Below are positions 18,299 to 27,758 of a stretch of DNA of 47,856 nt, piece after piece. Both the position numbers and the translations under genes were made by a program. Numbering within the stretch: the first letter of the stretch is position 1; each line of letters opens with the position of its first letter. The notes under the pieces are model-generated. The model saw only the letters and a program-made list of their open reading frames with translations. It was not told the origin of the DNA and ran no database searches. Origin of the DNA: Sergeia podlipaevii (lineage: Eukaryota > Euglenozoa > Kinetoplastea > Trypanosomatida > Trypanosomatidae); the NCBI GenBank assembly GCA_030849805.1, contig JASANZ010002116.1, positions 1 to 47,856 of the forward strand, in the 5' to 3' direction.

Positions 18299-19971
18299 TG
18301 ATATGAAGAAATATATAAATATATAAAAATATATATTTAGTGTATGTTCCTTCAATGGAGAGAAGGGAAAAAATAAAATGTTGATAAATGTGCACAGTAA
18401 GTACGAGTTCTTTGCCACTACTGTATAAAGAGGCAGTGTTACTTACCCTCACACTCTTTTTTTAAATTCTTTCTCTACTTTCTTCTCCTTTTTGAAAGTG
18501 ATTTCTATCTGATTTTGATTTCGTTTCTTAAGAAAATGAAATGTACTCTATTATACGTTCTACAGTACCTTCTTTCCTTTTCTTTTCTCTCTTCAAAGTA
18601 CCCTGAATGTTTATAAACGCAGAGAGAAAAGCAACGAAGAGAGAAAAAGAAAAAAAGAAAAAAAAAGAGAAAGCAGCAACCACAAAGATACACCCACCGT
18701 AAGTATATGATGAAAGGTATGCTTGCCAGAACACACACGTGAGGTACCTTTCAAAAAAAAAAAAAGGCACGTAGCGCAGCAAATATATATGTACTGAAAC
18801 GCCTCTCTGTGAGTGGAGGCGAGAAGAAAGAGAGAGGAAGAGAGGTGCGTGTGTGCTTTGTTTTTGCTGCTTAGCTTCTCCTGGAAGGACTCCCCAAAGA
18901 AATAATAAAAAAAATGCACGTGAGTGTATGAGTGTGTGGGTGCAACTGCTAGTGGGAATCTATACGAACGATAATGAGTAGCCTCGACTCGCCTTCTTCC
19001 CTCTATTCTTCCTTTTCCTTCTTTTTTTATTTTCGCCAAAAAAAGTTTCTATATGTGGTGTATCGACGAACACACGCACACACTTCAAAACTACAGTTGT
19101 TAACAACGGAATGCATGTGTATGTATAAGTCAAAAAAAAAGTGAGTAAATAAAAAGGAGCCCATGTGAAACGGGGGAAGTGAAAGGCAGAGACATTTCCT
19201 GGTATCTGAAAGACAACCAATAACACTTACAAAAACACATATATAAATAGAATACATTTCAGTCACGCATACCCTCTGAGATGCCACAGAGCGCATGAGA
19301 GACTGCAGACTTTTCCAGTATGAAAATGGCAGGTGACACTTTACTAGTGTTATTATTCGGTTGCTGGTTCCGTTTGATTAGAATTAAGATAAAAGTAGTA
19401 AGCTTTTTTCTTTGCTTTCTCTCTTACCAAGAGAAAGAAAAGAAAAGGAAATATATATATATATATGTTAAACTTCAATATATTGAAATTCCCTTCCCCC
19501 CACCCTCGCCCCGCTTATTCAACTACTTACCCCCTCAGTAAATAGTCACACTAGTAGCAGCGTCTGCAACTCTTAGTGTAGAAAAAAAAAATCGTGTTGG
19601 CTAATCATAAGCTACCATATAAAAAAAGTGAGTAAGTATTGGGAAACAAATACAAATCAGAAATAACCAACAAGCAATCCAAACTCATCCCCAGCACACA
19701 ACAAGACAAACCATATCCTTAAGGGAAATATATATATATGTATAAAGGGGTGATAACACGTACGCCGGAAGCAAACATTCAGCCATCAACTATCACAACA
19801 CATACACTGGTGCAATAGCATTCCACCTTCTCTCTCCCTCCAGACCTCCTCTCTTTTTGTCCCTCTGTTTACTTCCATTTCATACGCCACTGCGGTAGAA
19901 ACCACATATACACACACATACGCATACAAACGCAACAAAAACTATAAAATGTGCCTTTTTTTTCTTTCTTT
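18299..19971. other. Spacer of 1.7 kb between NOT3/5 gene and SLBP gene
   Basis: It holds the SLBP leader and acceptor on the left; the rest is presumed NOT3/5 3' UTR and spacer. It is AT-rich with purine runs (18620-18680), poly-A (18752-18764) and TA repeats (19450-19466, 19728-19744). Short open frames here have no recognisable content. Confidence 0.5.
18350..18382 (-). promoter_or_regulatory. Polypyrimidine tract and trans-splice acceptor of SLBP
   Basis: The minus strand reads ATTTTATTTTTTCCC, then TTCTCTCCATTGAAG with the AG at 18350-18351. The resulting 51-nt leader has no ATG before 18298. Confidence 0.6.
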
Positions 19972-21897
19972 TTAGCTCAGGTCATCCTCAAGAAACTTGT
20001 ACTCAAATACAAAGTCATCAATGTCCTTCTTCTGCCAGGAGTCCTCATAGTCGAAGAAGGTGTACGCTCCGCGCTCGCTGAACTGCGTGGTCTCCTTCGG
20101 CTTCTCGCGGCGCTGATACCACCTGCGCAGCTCTGTGTGATAGCGAAAGGAGTGCGCCTTGAGCTCCTTCGATGCAAAGTACTGCTGGTGCGACTTCTGG
20201 TGGTAGTAGAAAATAAAGAAGAGCGTCTCAAGGTCGAACTTGTGGTAGATGTCCTTGGAGGACAGCACGGGGTGCACCTCCTGCGGGAAGAAGGGAATGG
20301 GGTCGATTGCATTCGGGGGCTCGTACGGCCGCTGCCTCTCCACATCAAGGGTGTGAGGCAGGTTGCCTAGAGAGACATCTAGAAGGGAAAACATCGTGGT
20401 GGCATCGTACTTGGTGCCAGCGCCAGCACTGGCGCGTGGAGGTGGCGAAGCCAGTGTCGACTTGGAATGTGGCTGCTCCGCCTGTGGTGCCTGCGGCAAC
20501 GCGACTTGAATAGTCGCAGTAGCCGTCGCAGTTGCCGCTGGCGCGGGAGCAGCTGCAGTTGTGGTCTGTTGTGCGAGCGGCTTGGGGATCTCCGCTGCAG
20601 TTGGCTTGGCGGCCGCTGCTGTCGTTGCGGCGGTGCCCTTGAGGTCCAACTTGCGCTTCTCCCAGTCGTTTGTGGTGGGCTTGGACGCGTTGGAGGGGCT
20701 GCTGACTCCGCTTGGGGGTGTCAGTGTCTTCTTGCTAGCTGCCTGCTCCTCCGCCGGTGCTGTCTTTTTAATGTCCAACTTGCGCTTCTCCCACTCGCTG
20801 GTCATCTTGCTGGTGGCGCTCGCCATTTCTGCTAGAGAGCCCGCCGCTGCCCCGCCCATTGCATCATCGCCAAACGTGTCGTCGATGGCGCCATCGTCCA
20901 TCATCCACTCGGGGATGTCCTCCTCCTCCTCATCTCCTAGAGATGCCCGGGCAAGAGTAGTGGCTAGCGGCTTAGCGGGGGAAGGCGCCGGGGCAGCACG
21001 TGACTGAGTGGTAACAGCAATAGACGGAGATATCGGTGTGCTTGACTTAGAAAAGCTGGCTGGCTGGGACTCTATGTTCGTGGCCGGCGTGTTTGGTGCC
21101 TTTGCTACGGTCACGGGAGACGTCTTCTTGGGCGGTACTTGCTTAGCGGCAGCGGCGCCAGCAGGGGCCAGCGCTGGGGCCGACTTGGGGGCTTCTTCCT
21201 CGACCTGTGACTTCACCTTTGGCTCCGGGATGTCAAACATCTCGTACATGGACATGTCACAGATGGTTTCTAAGGTGGCGTCCTCGTCGAGCACCTCGTC
21301 GACCCTGTCGTGGAGGTCATCGACCTCGTTGGGATCTAGTTCTTCATTGACCACCATGCGCATGAGTGTCTCCCACCTGTACAAGTGGATCTGCAGCATC
21401 TCCAGCCGCTGCTGCGCATCACTCTTCTTGTTGTTGCCCTTGCGATTGCGTCCGCTGCTCTTCTGCGCCTCGTACTCCGCAATCTCGATCTTCTTACGGC
21501 AGTCCTCAATGCAAGTCTTGAGCCATGCCTCCGTCTGGGCTCCAGGCCCGTCCCGCTCGTTGCCAGCAGAGGCAAGACCCTCCTTGCTAAACGCCTTGGT
21601 TTTCATCTCCCGTTCGCACGCCTTGAAAGCCTCCATCTTCTCTTCAATCTTCTTTCGGTATGTTTCAAGCAGCTTTGTGTCCTTCACTTCGGGGCTAGCA
21701 ACAAAGCCTTTGATCTGCTCTCGCTGGCGCTGCAGCTTCTTGATCTCCCGCTTCAAGTCACCTTCCAGGCGCTCCTTGTTGGACGGGTTGGCGGCACTCT
21801 CAAACTTGTCGTACAGCTCCTCATAGGACTCTAGGCCCTCCTGGGTCTTCTTGAGCAGCCGGTCAATCTCGGCCTGCACCTTGCGATTATTCGCCAT
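19972..21897 (-). CDS. NOT3: CCR4-NOT complex subunit NOT3/5
   Basis: 641 residues. Residues 1-225 form the characteristic NOT3/5 N-terminal helical domain (KVQAEIDRLLKKTQEG at 6-21, then coiled coil, then an acidic end). Residues 230-490 are a disordered Ala/Pro/Thr-rich linker. Residues about 497-641 form the C-terminal NOT box, with PPNAIDPIPFFPQE, then LETLFFIFYYHQ, a second helical segment ending LRRWYQRREKP, and a final YEDSWQKKDIDDFVFEYKFLEDDL typical of NOT3/NOT5. It is a scaffold of the cytoplasmic CCR4-NOT deadenylase complex, a main control point of mRNA decay in organisms that regulate genes post-transcriptionally (family knowledge). The linker holds two copies of a short motif, EWEKRKLD (368-375) and DWEKRKLD (411-418), possibly docking sites. 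The start is the first ATG after a pyrimidine tract with AG at 22005-22006. Confidence 0.92.
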   Translation of the reverse strand: MANNRKVQAEIDRLLKKTQEGLESYEELYDKFESAANPSNKERLEGDLKREIKKLQRQREQIKGFVASPEVKDTKLLETYRKKIEEKMEAFKACEREMKTKAFSKEGLASAGNERDGPGAQTEAWLKTCIEDCRKKIEIAEYEAQKSSGRNRKGNNKKSDAQQRLEMLQIHLYRWETLMRMVVNEELDPNEVDDLHDRVDEVLDEDATLETICDMSMYEMFDIPEPKVKSQVEEEAPKSAPALAPAGAAAAKQVPPKKTSPVTVAKAPNTPATNIESQPASFSKSSTPISPSIAVTTQSRAAPAPSPAKPLATTLARASLGDEEEEDIPEWMMDDGAIDDTFGDDAMGGAAAGSLAEMASATSKMTSEWEKRKLDIKKTAPAEEQAASKKTLTPPSGVSSPSNASKPTTNDWEKRKLDLKGTAATTAAAAKPTAAEIPKPLAQQTTTAAAPAPAATATATATIQVALPQAPQAEQPHSKSTLASPPPRASAGAGTKYDATTMFSLLDVSLGNLPHTLDVERQRPYEPPNAIDPIPFFPQEVHPVLSSKDIYHKFDLETLFFIFYYHQKSHQQYFASKELKAHSFRYHTELRRWYQRREKPKETTQFSERGAYTFFDYEDSWQKKDIDDFVFEYKFLEDDLS

Positions 21898-22438
21898 TTT
21901 TTCCTTTTTTGCTGATTTGATTTGTTTCTTCTTCTTCTTCTTCTTTCTCCCCTACTCGCTCTTATATTCCAGAATCCTACAGAGACTCTTTTGAATTGTT
22001 TCAACTATGCGACCACAGAGAAAAAATAAAAATAAAAATATGAAACGAAGACACAGACACAAACTGTCGCCAATATGTGTCTGGCCAACGAGAAAATACT
22101 AAAGGGATATCAAAACGTTATTTTAACTACTCACAGGCAACAAAGTAGTTGTAAAAATGAAAAGAAGATGGCAGTTATCAAGACAAGAAGAGGGACATAA
22201 TAAACCTGCGTGCATTCTTTTTTTACTCCTATTTTTTTTGTTCAATTTCATCGACAATGTTTCACACTGCTTTAATGATCACAAAAAGAACCTAATCGTC
22301 CAAACCAAAAGCGCAGTAAAAAAATAACAATAATTACTGTTTTTAATTATTAAAACAATTCATCACCAACATAAAAGAATAAAAATAAAATAGAAAGAAA
22401 GGAAGAACGAAGAGGTTTACCAACAGGGTGACACACAC
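21898..22438. other. Spacer between PRP17 gene and NOT3/5 gene
   Basis: It contains the NOT3/5 leader and acceptor and, on the right, the AT-rich presumed 3' UTR of PRP17. No gene is seen. Confidence 0.5.
22005..22046 (-). promoter_or_regulatory. Polypyrimidine tract and acceptor of NOT3/5
   Basis: The minus strand reads TTTTTATTTTTATTTTTTCT, then CTGTGGTCGCATAG with the AG at 22005-22006, giving a 107-nt leader. Confidence 0.55.
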
Positions 22439-23902
22439 CTACGCCCAGTTCTTTACCGCTCCGTCCCACGCGCCAGTGACCACACGCGAAGACTCCAGTG
22501 GGTGCCACATATGCGACACAAGCATCTTAGAATGTGCCTTGAAGGACTTGACAAGCTCACCGTTGGACCACTGCCACACAAAGAGCTGCCCCGAAAGATC
22601 ACCGCTGGAAACGTACTTGCCGTCACGACTAAAGGCAAGCTGGCAGCGAGTGCCGGAGACGGTATGGCCGGTGAACTCCTTGGAGCGGATCAGCCTCAGT
22701 TTACCAGCGCCTTCGTCCTTGAACACTATAATTCTATTATCCAGTGACTGAGCCGCGAGGTACTCCTCGGTGGGGTGATGCACTACGTGCGTGATGGCGT
22801 GCATGGCAGCATCTGCAAATTGCTTGATCTGCACCGGAAGTCTAAAGTCCCACGTCCGCAGCGTGCGGTCCTCAGCGGTCGTTAGCATCTTTGAGCCCTC
22901 ACTGAGCAGCGTGAGGTTAAAAATGGTGCCCATGTGGCCAGTGTACTCGCGCTGATACGCCGTCGTGCTCACGCGCATGTCATACAACACGACCTTCTTG
23001 TCGAGAGCGGCAAGCAGGAGCGCGTGCTCGTCCGATGGGTGGTGCAAGTGCTGAGAAACAGCAAGCTTCTCTGCGTTGGTGAGGACGGCCTTGCAGGTGG
23101 CTGTCTCGACGTCCCAAAGCGCCACGGTGCCATCCACAGAGCCTGTCGACATCACGGACACATCCGACGTGACCTCTAGACTCTTTACAGGCTGTGTGTG
23201 AGCCGAGTACCGTGTGATAAGCGGACGCGAGCCCTGTGTTGACCACAAGCATGCGCCGCCCTGAAGGTCTGCGGTGAACAGAAGATGTCCGTACTCGCGC
23301 GGAGCCCAGCGCACTTGCTGAATACCTGCCGTATGCCCCCCTTTGAAGACGCCGCGCAACGCACGTGGAGGCTGGCACTGCTTCTCCAAGTAGCTAGAGG
23401 CTTGCTGCACAAGGGTTGGTGGAGGCTCAAGAAAAGAACGACCGAGGTAGTCAACGGTATCAAAGTCCTCCTCAAAGCTGGCCGTAGGATCGGCACCAGA
23501 GGAGGAAGCACCTGCCTTGACAGCCCCACTCCCCTGCTGCTGCTGCTGCTGAATCTTTAACAAAGGGTCCGCTAGTTCGCGTCTGCGCTTGCGATCCTCG
23601 CGCTCCTTCGCCGATCCCGCCGCTGCCTCCTCGGGAGCCGCCATGAGAGCCTCCGGAGGTGGCGCAGGGTACGCGCGCTTGGCCTCTTCTAGCGTGGACA
23701 CAAGTGAGAGGGGTGGAAGTCTACTGCCTCCGCCGCCAGTGCTGTGCGCAAACACTAGCGGTGGGACATCAGTGAAGGAATCAACTGCATTGCTGTGGTC
23801 TTTGCCAGTGCGGGCAGCAGCGGCTTCACGTGCCTGTTGCATGTGAGACCGCATACGCTTTATGGCTGCCTCAGTGGGCTGTGGAGTGCTAGTAGGAAAC
23901 AT
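22439..23902 (-). CDS. PRP17: Pre-mRNA splicing factor PRP17/CDC40, WD40 protein
   Basis: 487 residues. The N-terminal half is low complexity but carries the PRP17 hallmark DYLGRSFLEPP at 151-161. Residues about 183-487 form a seven-bladed WD40 propeller beginning GVFKGGHTAGIQQVRW, with blades such as GSVDGTVALWD and a last blade WHPLESSRVVTGAWDGAVKNW that matches the conserved PRP17 C terminus. PRP17 acts at the second catalytic step of splicing (known from yeast and human). In trypanosomatids, where cis introns are rare, its main work would be trans-splicing of the spliced leader onto each mRNA (inference). It is located in the nucleus. The start is the first ATG after AG at 23967-23968. 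Its length is somewhat shorter than human CDC40 (579), the difference lying in the N-terminal linker. Confidence 0.88.
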   Translation of the reverse strand: MFPTSTPQPTEAAIKRMRSHMQQAREAAAARTGKDHSNAVDSFTDVPPLVFAHSTGGGGSRLPPLSLVSTLEEAKRAYPAPPPEALMAAPEEAAAGSAKEREDRKRRRELADPLLKIQQQQQQGSGAVKAGASSSGADPTASFEEDFDTVDYLGRSFLEPPPTLVQQASSYLEKQCQPPRALRGVFKGGHTAGIQQVRWAPREYGHLLFTADLQGGACLWSTQGSRPLITRYSAHTQPVKSLEVTSDVSVMSTGSVDGTVALWDVETATCKAVLTNAEKLAVSQHLHHPSDEHALLLAALDKKVVLYDMRVSTTAYQREYTGHMGTIFNLTLLSEGSKMLTTAEDRTLRTWDFRLPVQIKQFADAAMHAITHVVHHPTEEYLAAQSLDNRIIVFKDEGAGKLRLIRSKEFTGHTVSGTRCQLAFSRDGKYVSSGDLSGQLFVWQWSNGELVKSFKAHSKMLVSHMWHPLESSRVVTGAWDGAVKNWA

Positions 23903-24493
23903 GATCTGCTCTTCAATCCTATCTGTATCTATCTCTCAATACACTATATATGTATATTTGTGTGTGCTGTGTAGAAAGGAGGATTCAGATATCATGAACC
24001 CAAATGAAATGATTAAAGAAAAAAAAAGAGCGAAGAAAGAAAAAGAAGAAGAACACGTGTATATATGAACATGCAGCAAACAAACACACACACACACCAT
24101 TCCTTTGCCTTTGCCTTCTCTCTCGACGAAACCTACTCCAAGATAGACATACCTTTGAAACCACATGCTGTGTTCTGAGCCATATCTCCATGACTGCGCT
24201 AATCCCACTTTTCCTCCTTTTGCTTTGCTCTTAAAATTCATACCCTATATGCTCATGTAACGACATGTCCTCCTGCATGTTGAATCGATCTCATCCTCTC
24301 CTGCTCCTCGCCACATCAAGCCAGATCTCTTCTGCTCCAACAGTGACCAACACACACACGATAGCAGCACATACACACAAACACCGACAGATATTTAGGC
24401 ATCACCCAAATTGATGTGCCTCCTGTGAAGAATGTTCCACTGGTACTCACTAATCTCTTTCCCGTCATTCTCAAAAAGAAAAAAAGTTCCTTG
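23903..24493. other. Spacer between TPM-domain gene and PRP17 gene
   Basis: On the minus strand a pyrimidine-rich tract (about 24010-24055) and a shorter one (CCTCCTTTCTACACAG, AG at 23967-23968) precede PRP17, giving a 64-nt leader. The rest is the presumed 3' UTR of the TPM-domain gene. No gene is seen. Confidence 0.5.
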
Positions 24494-25798
24494 CTACCTT
24501 GCTGGTGCCTTGTGGCTCTGGCTATCTTCAAGCAGAAAGTCATACCACTTCTGATCTGGCCTTGTCTCAAGCGGCCTGTACAGCGGCAGCAGCACCTCGC
24601 GACCAACGTGACAGTTTTCACAAGAGTAGGTCAGCTTCTTGATACCATCTTCCTCCTTGGAGGGCAGTTTCAGCACCTCCTTGTCTAGCGAGCATGTGTA
24701 GTACTCACAGTCCATACACTTCAAGCAGTGGTTGCTCTGGTGAAGGTCACGAGAGCAGAGCACCACGTTTGCGCTATCCACGCATTGAGGGCAGCGCCAC
24801 ACACGGTAGTAAGAGCAGCCGTTCTTGAATTCCAGATATTGACCGTGCTCCATAATTTTCTGCAGATTTTCATCGTCACGAATGCGGTCCATGAGACGGT
24901 AACACTTGGGGCAGATGGTGTCCAAAATTTGGCTCACCAGCCAGGCCGTGAGCGCGGTGAAGCAGACTACACCGAAGACTAGATAGGGGACCTGATAAAT
25001 GCCATAGCGAGTGGTGCGACCAATCTTTCGTACTTTGTTCCGCACTGGCATTGGCAAAAGTCCCTTCTCCCACTTGCCATGCATTTCCTGTGCCTGACGA
25101 GCGATGGCGTACACGAGCTGCACCGTTGCGTAGCTAGGCTTTCCCTCTCGCACGAGCGGTTGAAATATCTCACGCACTGCGGGGTCTAAGAAGTGAAGGT
25201 CAAAGTACTCTTCAATGGCTGGGCTCGTCACAAGCTGCACGGTGGCCTCGTGCTGGGCAATGAGCAGCAGCAGCCCGTTCCCATCAGGCTCGCCAACATT
25301 CCAGTTGAAAAAGATGGAGTTGGCAAAGGCCTTTGGGGTGGTGTAGCCGACAGTGGGTACAATCACCACATACATATCCGTCTTGCACAGCGACTGCATC
25401 TTGTCAATGGCCTGCTCTATCTCCATGCGGTCCTCGGTGGAGAGGATGCCGACCATGTCCGAGACACGCTTCTTGGCGTAGCGCGGCACGAGGTCCCACG
25501 GGCGATCCGTCTTGCGGTAGTGGATCTCATCAAAGGTTTGAATCCTCTCAAAGGAGGCGACGATGTCCTTGTTGTTGCGCTGTCTGCCTGCCTTTAGGTC
25601 AGCGGCAAGGTCTCTACTCTGGCCCAGTTTGGCAAGTGGGGAGAGTAGATCTACACCGGCGTACCGCCTTGCGCACAGCACGGACGCTCCTCCACTCGTC
25701 CCTACGGAGGTTGAGGAAGGGGCTGAAGAGGTCGCAGCACTAAGGCTTGCCAGCAGCGGGCTCGCTGGTACTCTCCTGTGGCATCCGCGTCTCCACAT
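24494..25798 (-). CDS. TPM-domain membrane protein with Cys-rich tail, probably mitochondrial
   Basis: 434 residues. Residues 1-45 are rich in Arg, Ser, Ala and Thr without acidic residues (MWRRGCHRR...), typical of a mitochondrial import signal. Residues about 115-240 match the TPM domain (TLP18.3/Psb32/MOLO-1): ILSTEDRMEIEQAIDKM, then a strand with TDMYVVIVPT, then FANSIFFNWNVGEPDGNGLLLLIA, the family's most conserved block. One membrane span follows at about 269-289. The C-terminal region has a regular series of cysteines (C296xxC299, C336xxC339, C348, C358xxC361xxC364, C369, C393xxC396), probably binding zinc. The TPM-TM-Cys-rich layout recalls bacterial YgcG-like proteins. The function is unknown; TPM proteins have been linked to photosystem repair and membrane protein assembly in other organisms. 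The ATG at 25798 fits the targeting signal. Unusually, no AG lies between the nearby CT tract and this ATG. Confidence 0.7.
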   Translation of the reverse strand: MWRRGCHRRVPASPLLASLSAATSSAPSSTSVGTSGGASVLCARRYAGVDLLSPLAKLGQSRDLAADLKAGRQRNNKDIVASFERIQTFDEIHYRKTDRPWDLVPRYAKKRVSDMVGILSTEDRMEIEQAIDKMQSLCKTDMYVVIVPTVGYTTPKAFANSIFFNWNVGEPDGNGLLLLIAQHEATVQLVTSPAIEEYFDLHFLDPAVREIFQPLVREGKPSYATVQLVYAIARQAQEMHGKWEKGLLPMPVRNKVRKIGRTTRYGIYQVPYLVFGVVCFTALTAWLVSQILDTICPKCYRLMDRIRDDENLQKIMEHGQYLEFKNGCSYYRVWRCPQCVDSANVVLCSRDLHQSNHCLKCMDCEYYTCSLDKEVLKLPSKEEDGIKKLTYSCENCHVGREVLLPLYRPLETRPDQKWYDFLLEDSQSHKAPAR

Positions 25799-26192
25799 AT
25801 GCGTGAAGTTGTAAAGAGAGAGAGAGAGAGGGAGTAACAGAGATATGAAGAGACAGTTAATTGTCAAAAAAAAAAACCTCCTATATCCACCCAAGCAGTG
25901 TGTGTGTGTGTGGGTGCTTTAGTACACTACTATTCAAACGGAGCTGTATGTGAATATATATGTATATACGCGTGTATATGTGAGGCCAGCACAACCTGTT
26001 ACATAGATATTAAAGGAAGAAAAGGAAGGATAGGGGAGGGGAGGGGATGAGTGAAGGCAATGATGTAATGTTGTCAAAAAAGAAAGAAGCTCAAGAAAAA
26101 AGAAAATGAAAAACAGAATTTATGTTTCCAACAGTTTGCTATTTTAATAAAACAAATGTATAGTTTCTTGTTGTGCAAGACAGGTATAAAAA
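25799..26192. other. Spacer between coiled-coil gene and TPM-domain gene
   Basis: On the minus strand a (CT)n tract (about 25815-25833) sits directly before the TPM gene ATG with no AG between. The nearest upstream AG (GATATAG) precedes a poly-T run at about 25866-25876. The remainder is simple-sequence-rich presumed 3' UTR of the coiled-coil gene. No gene is seen. Confidence 0.45.
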
Positions 26193-27107
26193 TTAATAGT
26201 CCAATGGAATACCAGGCGCCTTCTTTGCTAGCTTCTCCTCCACCTCGTCTAGGGCTAAGATAGAGTAGCACATGCGCTGGTTCACCTCATCCACAGCCGC
26301 ACTGTAACGTCGCCGAACTGCTTGCCATCGTCGCAGCACCGCTTCGTAGCGAACACGGTTCATGACTGCCATGGCCTGCGCATCCGCCAGTGTCACTGCT
26401 GCAAGTAGATGGTTCCCCTCGGCCTTCTGCTCCTTGACATCCCCCTTCTTAACCCTTGTCCACACCGCGGCCTCTGCCGCATCAGTGGGGGTATGTTCTG
26501 GAGCAAAACATACGTACTTCACGAGCCCATTTCCAAACTCTCGGCTATCCAGTAGCTGCTCAAGCCGTCGTACTGCATTAGAAAGACGTGTGCGTGCCGC
26601 CTTCAGAGTCGCGCTGTGCCTCTGCTGCACTACATCCAAGTTCGCCAATTCGCTGGCAGCCGCCTTGCTACTAAAGGCCAGCCTTGTAGTGCTATTTTCA
26701 TCCTCAGCATCAATACCGTGTGATAAAAAAAAAGAATCGTCATGTGCTGTCGTCACATCCGCTGCCGCAGTAGGCGATGGAGAGCCACTAGTAAAGAGGT
26801 TGATATCGTACTGCTCGCTCACCTCCGCTAGCTTGCGGCCCACGCGCTCAATAGTGGCCATTGTGGCCTTGCTATACCGCTGCTTCCATGCCGCCTCCGC
26901 TTCCTCAAGCTTCACACGGACTTGGAGGGGTGGCGGCGACGAGTGCAGAGACTTGGCTTCTAGCACCGCGCTGCATGCTGAAGATGACTGTGGCTGCGCA
27001 TCAGCAGGTGCGCGCGCTGCAGGGAAGTGGGAGAGCAGTGTTGCCTCTAGCTGGCCAAGGGAAGCCGCCAGACGGTCCGCAACTGCGGCCTCAGCGGAGC
27101 TAGACAT
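26193..27107 (-). CDS. Hypothetical alpha-helical/coiled-coil protein
   Basis: 304 residues, not recognised. It is Ala-, Glu- and Arg-rich and mostly helical by eye. One amphipathic helix is at about 65-100 (VRVKLEEAEAAWKQRYSK onward), another at about 150-195 (LANLDVVQQRHSATLKAAR), and a long one at about 235-298 (MNRVRYEAVLRRWQAVRRRY). A Ser/Ala-rich, low-complexity segment lies between the first two. There is no signal peptide, membrane span or obvious catalytic motif. GC content and codon use look like those of neighbouring genes and the frame is long and closed by clear splice signals, so it is likely a real gene. An adaptor or structural role is possible but not shown. The ATG at 27107 is the first after a candidate acceptor AG at 27220-27221. 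Confidence 0.65.
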   Translation of the reverse strand: MSSSAEAAVADRLAASLGQLEATLLSHFPAARAPADAQPQSSSACSAVLEAKSLHSSPPPLQVRVKLEEAEAAWKQRYSKATMATIERVGRKLAEVSEQYDINLFTSGSPSPTAAADVTTAHDDSFFLSHGIDAEDENSTTRLAFSSKAAASELANLDVVQQRHSATLKAARTRLSNAVRRLEQLLDSREFGNGLVKYVCFAPEHTPTDAAEAAVWTRVKKGDVKEQKAEGNHLLAAVTLADAQAMAVMNRVRYEAVLRRWQAVRRRYSAAVDEVNQRMCYSILALDEVEEKLAKKAPGIPLDY

Positions 27108-27758
27108 TCCTCTAGTTAAACACTACGCTTCTCTGCTTTCTTGTTATAAAAGAGAAATGACAAAGGATACCTACTATGTTCTAGTGTCCCTTCCCGCGTG
27201 ACTCGCAGAATTATTGATTCTGATATTAAGTTATTATATGCAATGATAACAATAATAAAACATAAAGGAGCACGTGGACGGTGAGAGAGAGAGAGAGAGA
27301 GAGAGAGTGAAGCACAAACAATAATAATTATGACACACAAACGTAAAAAAAAAAAAGAGATGTAATTTTTTTTAAAAAAGAAGGCAACTTTCTTTTTTTC
27401 CTTCACAAAGAAACAAACCAATACATAAAGGGAGAGAGAGAGATTCTCTCAAAAGCAATACACTCTCCGTTTTCTATTAATTGCTGTTGTTGTTGAACGC
27501 GCGATAACTTCTAGGAAGAAGAAGAACACAAGCCGCCATTTCTCTCAGAACACACCAGTCATAGCAACGACAAATCAGAAGTAAGAAACAAATAATATCA
27601 AACATTCCAAACCAACATTTCATAAAGAAGAAAACCATAATGAATAATAAATATATATATAAAGAAAAGAGTACCTTTCCTCACATCTCACACAACACAC
27701 CCCGCCCTCTCCCATCTATAAATCCATTCATTCATTCATTCCCTCGCTCGCTTACTGC
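27108..27758. other. Spacer between Vps55-like gene and coiled-coil gene
   Basis: It includes the coiled-coil gene's 112-nt leader (no ATG) and acceptor at 27220-27221, a GA microsatellite at about 27281-27307, and poly-A/T blocks. The right part is the presumed 3' UTR of the Vps55-like gene, with a TTCA repeat at about 27727-27740. No gene is seen. Confidence 0.5.

Noticed and set aside
18299..18418. 40-residue hydrophobic N-terminal extension of SLBP
   Set aside because: It spans the splice acceptor at 18350-18351 and is not present in the mature mRNA; the first usable ATG is 18298.
18505..19296. Several overlapping Phe/Ser/Leu-rich open frames on the minus strand
   Set aside because: They are translations of T/C-rich spacer sequence, with no domain, no consistent splice signal and base composition like the spacers.
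25799..25894. Signal-peptide-like extension of the TPM protein
   Set aside because: It is translated pyrimidine tract without an in-frame ATG; ATG 25798 begins a mitochondrial-type presequence.
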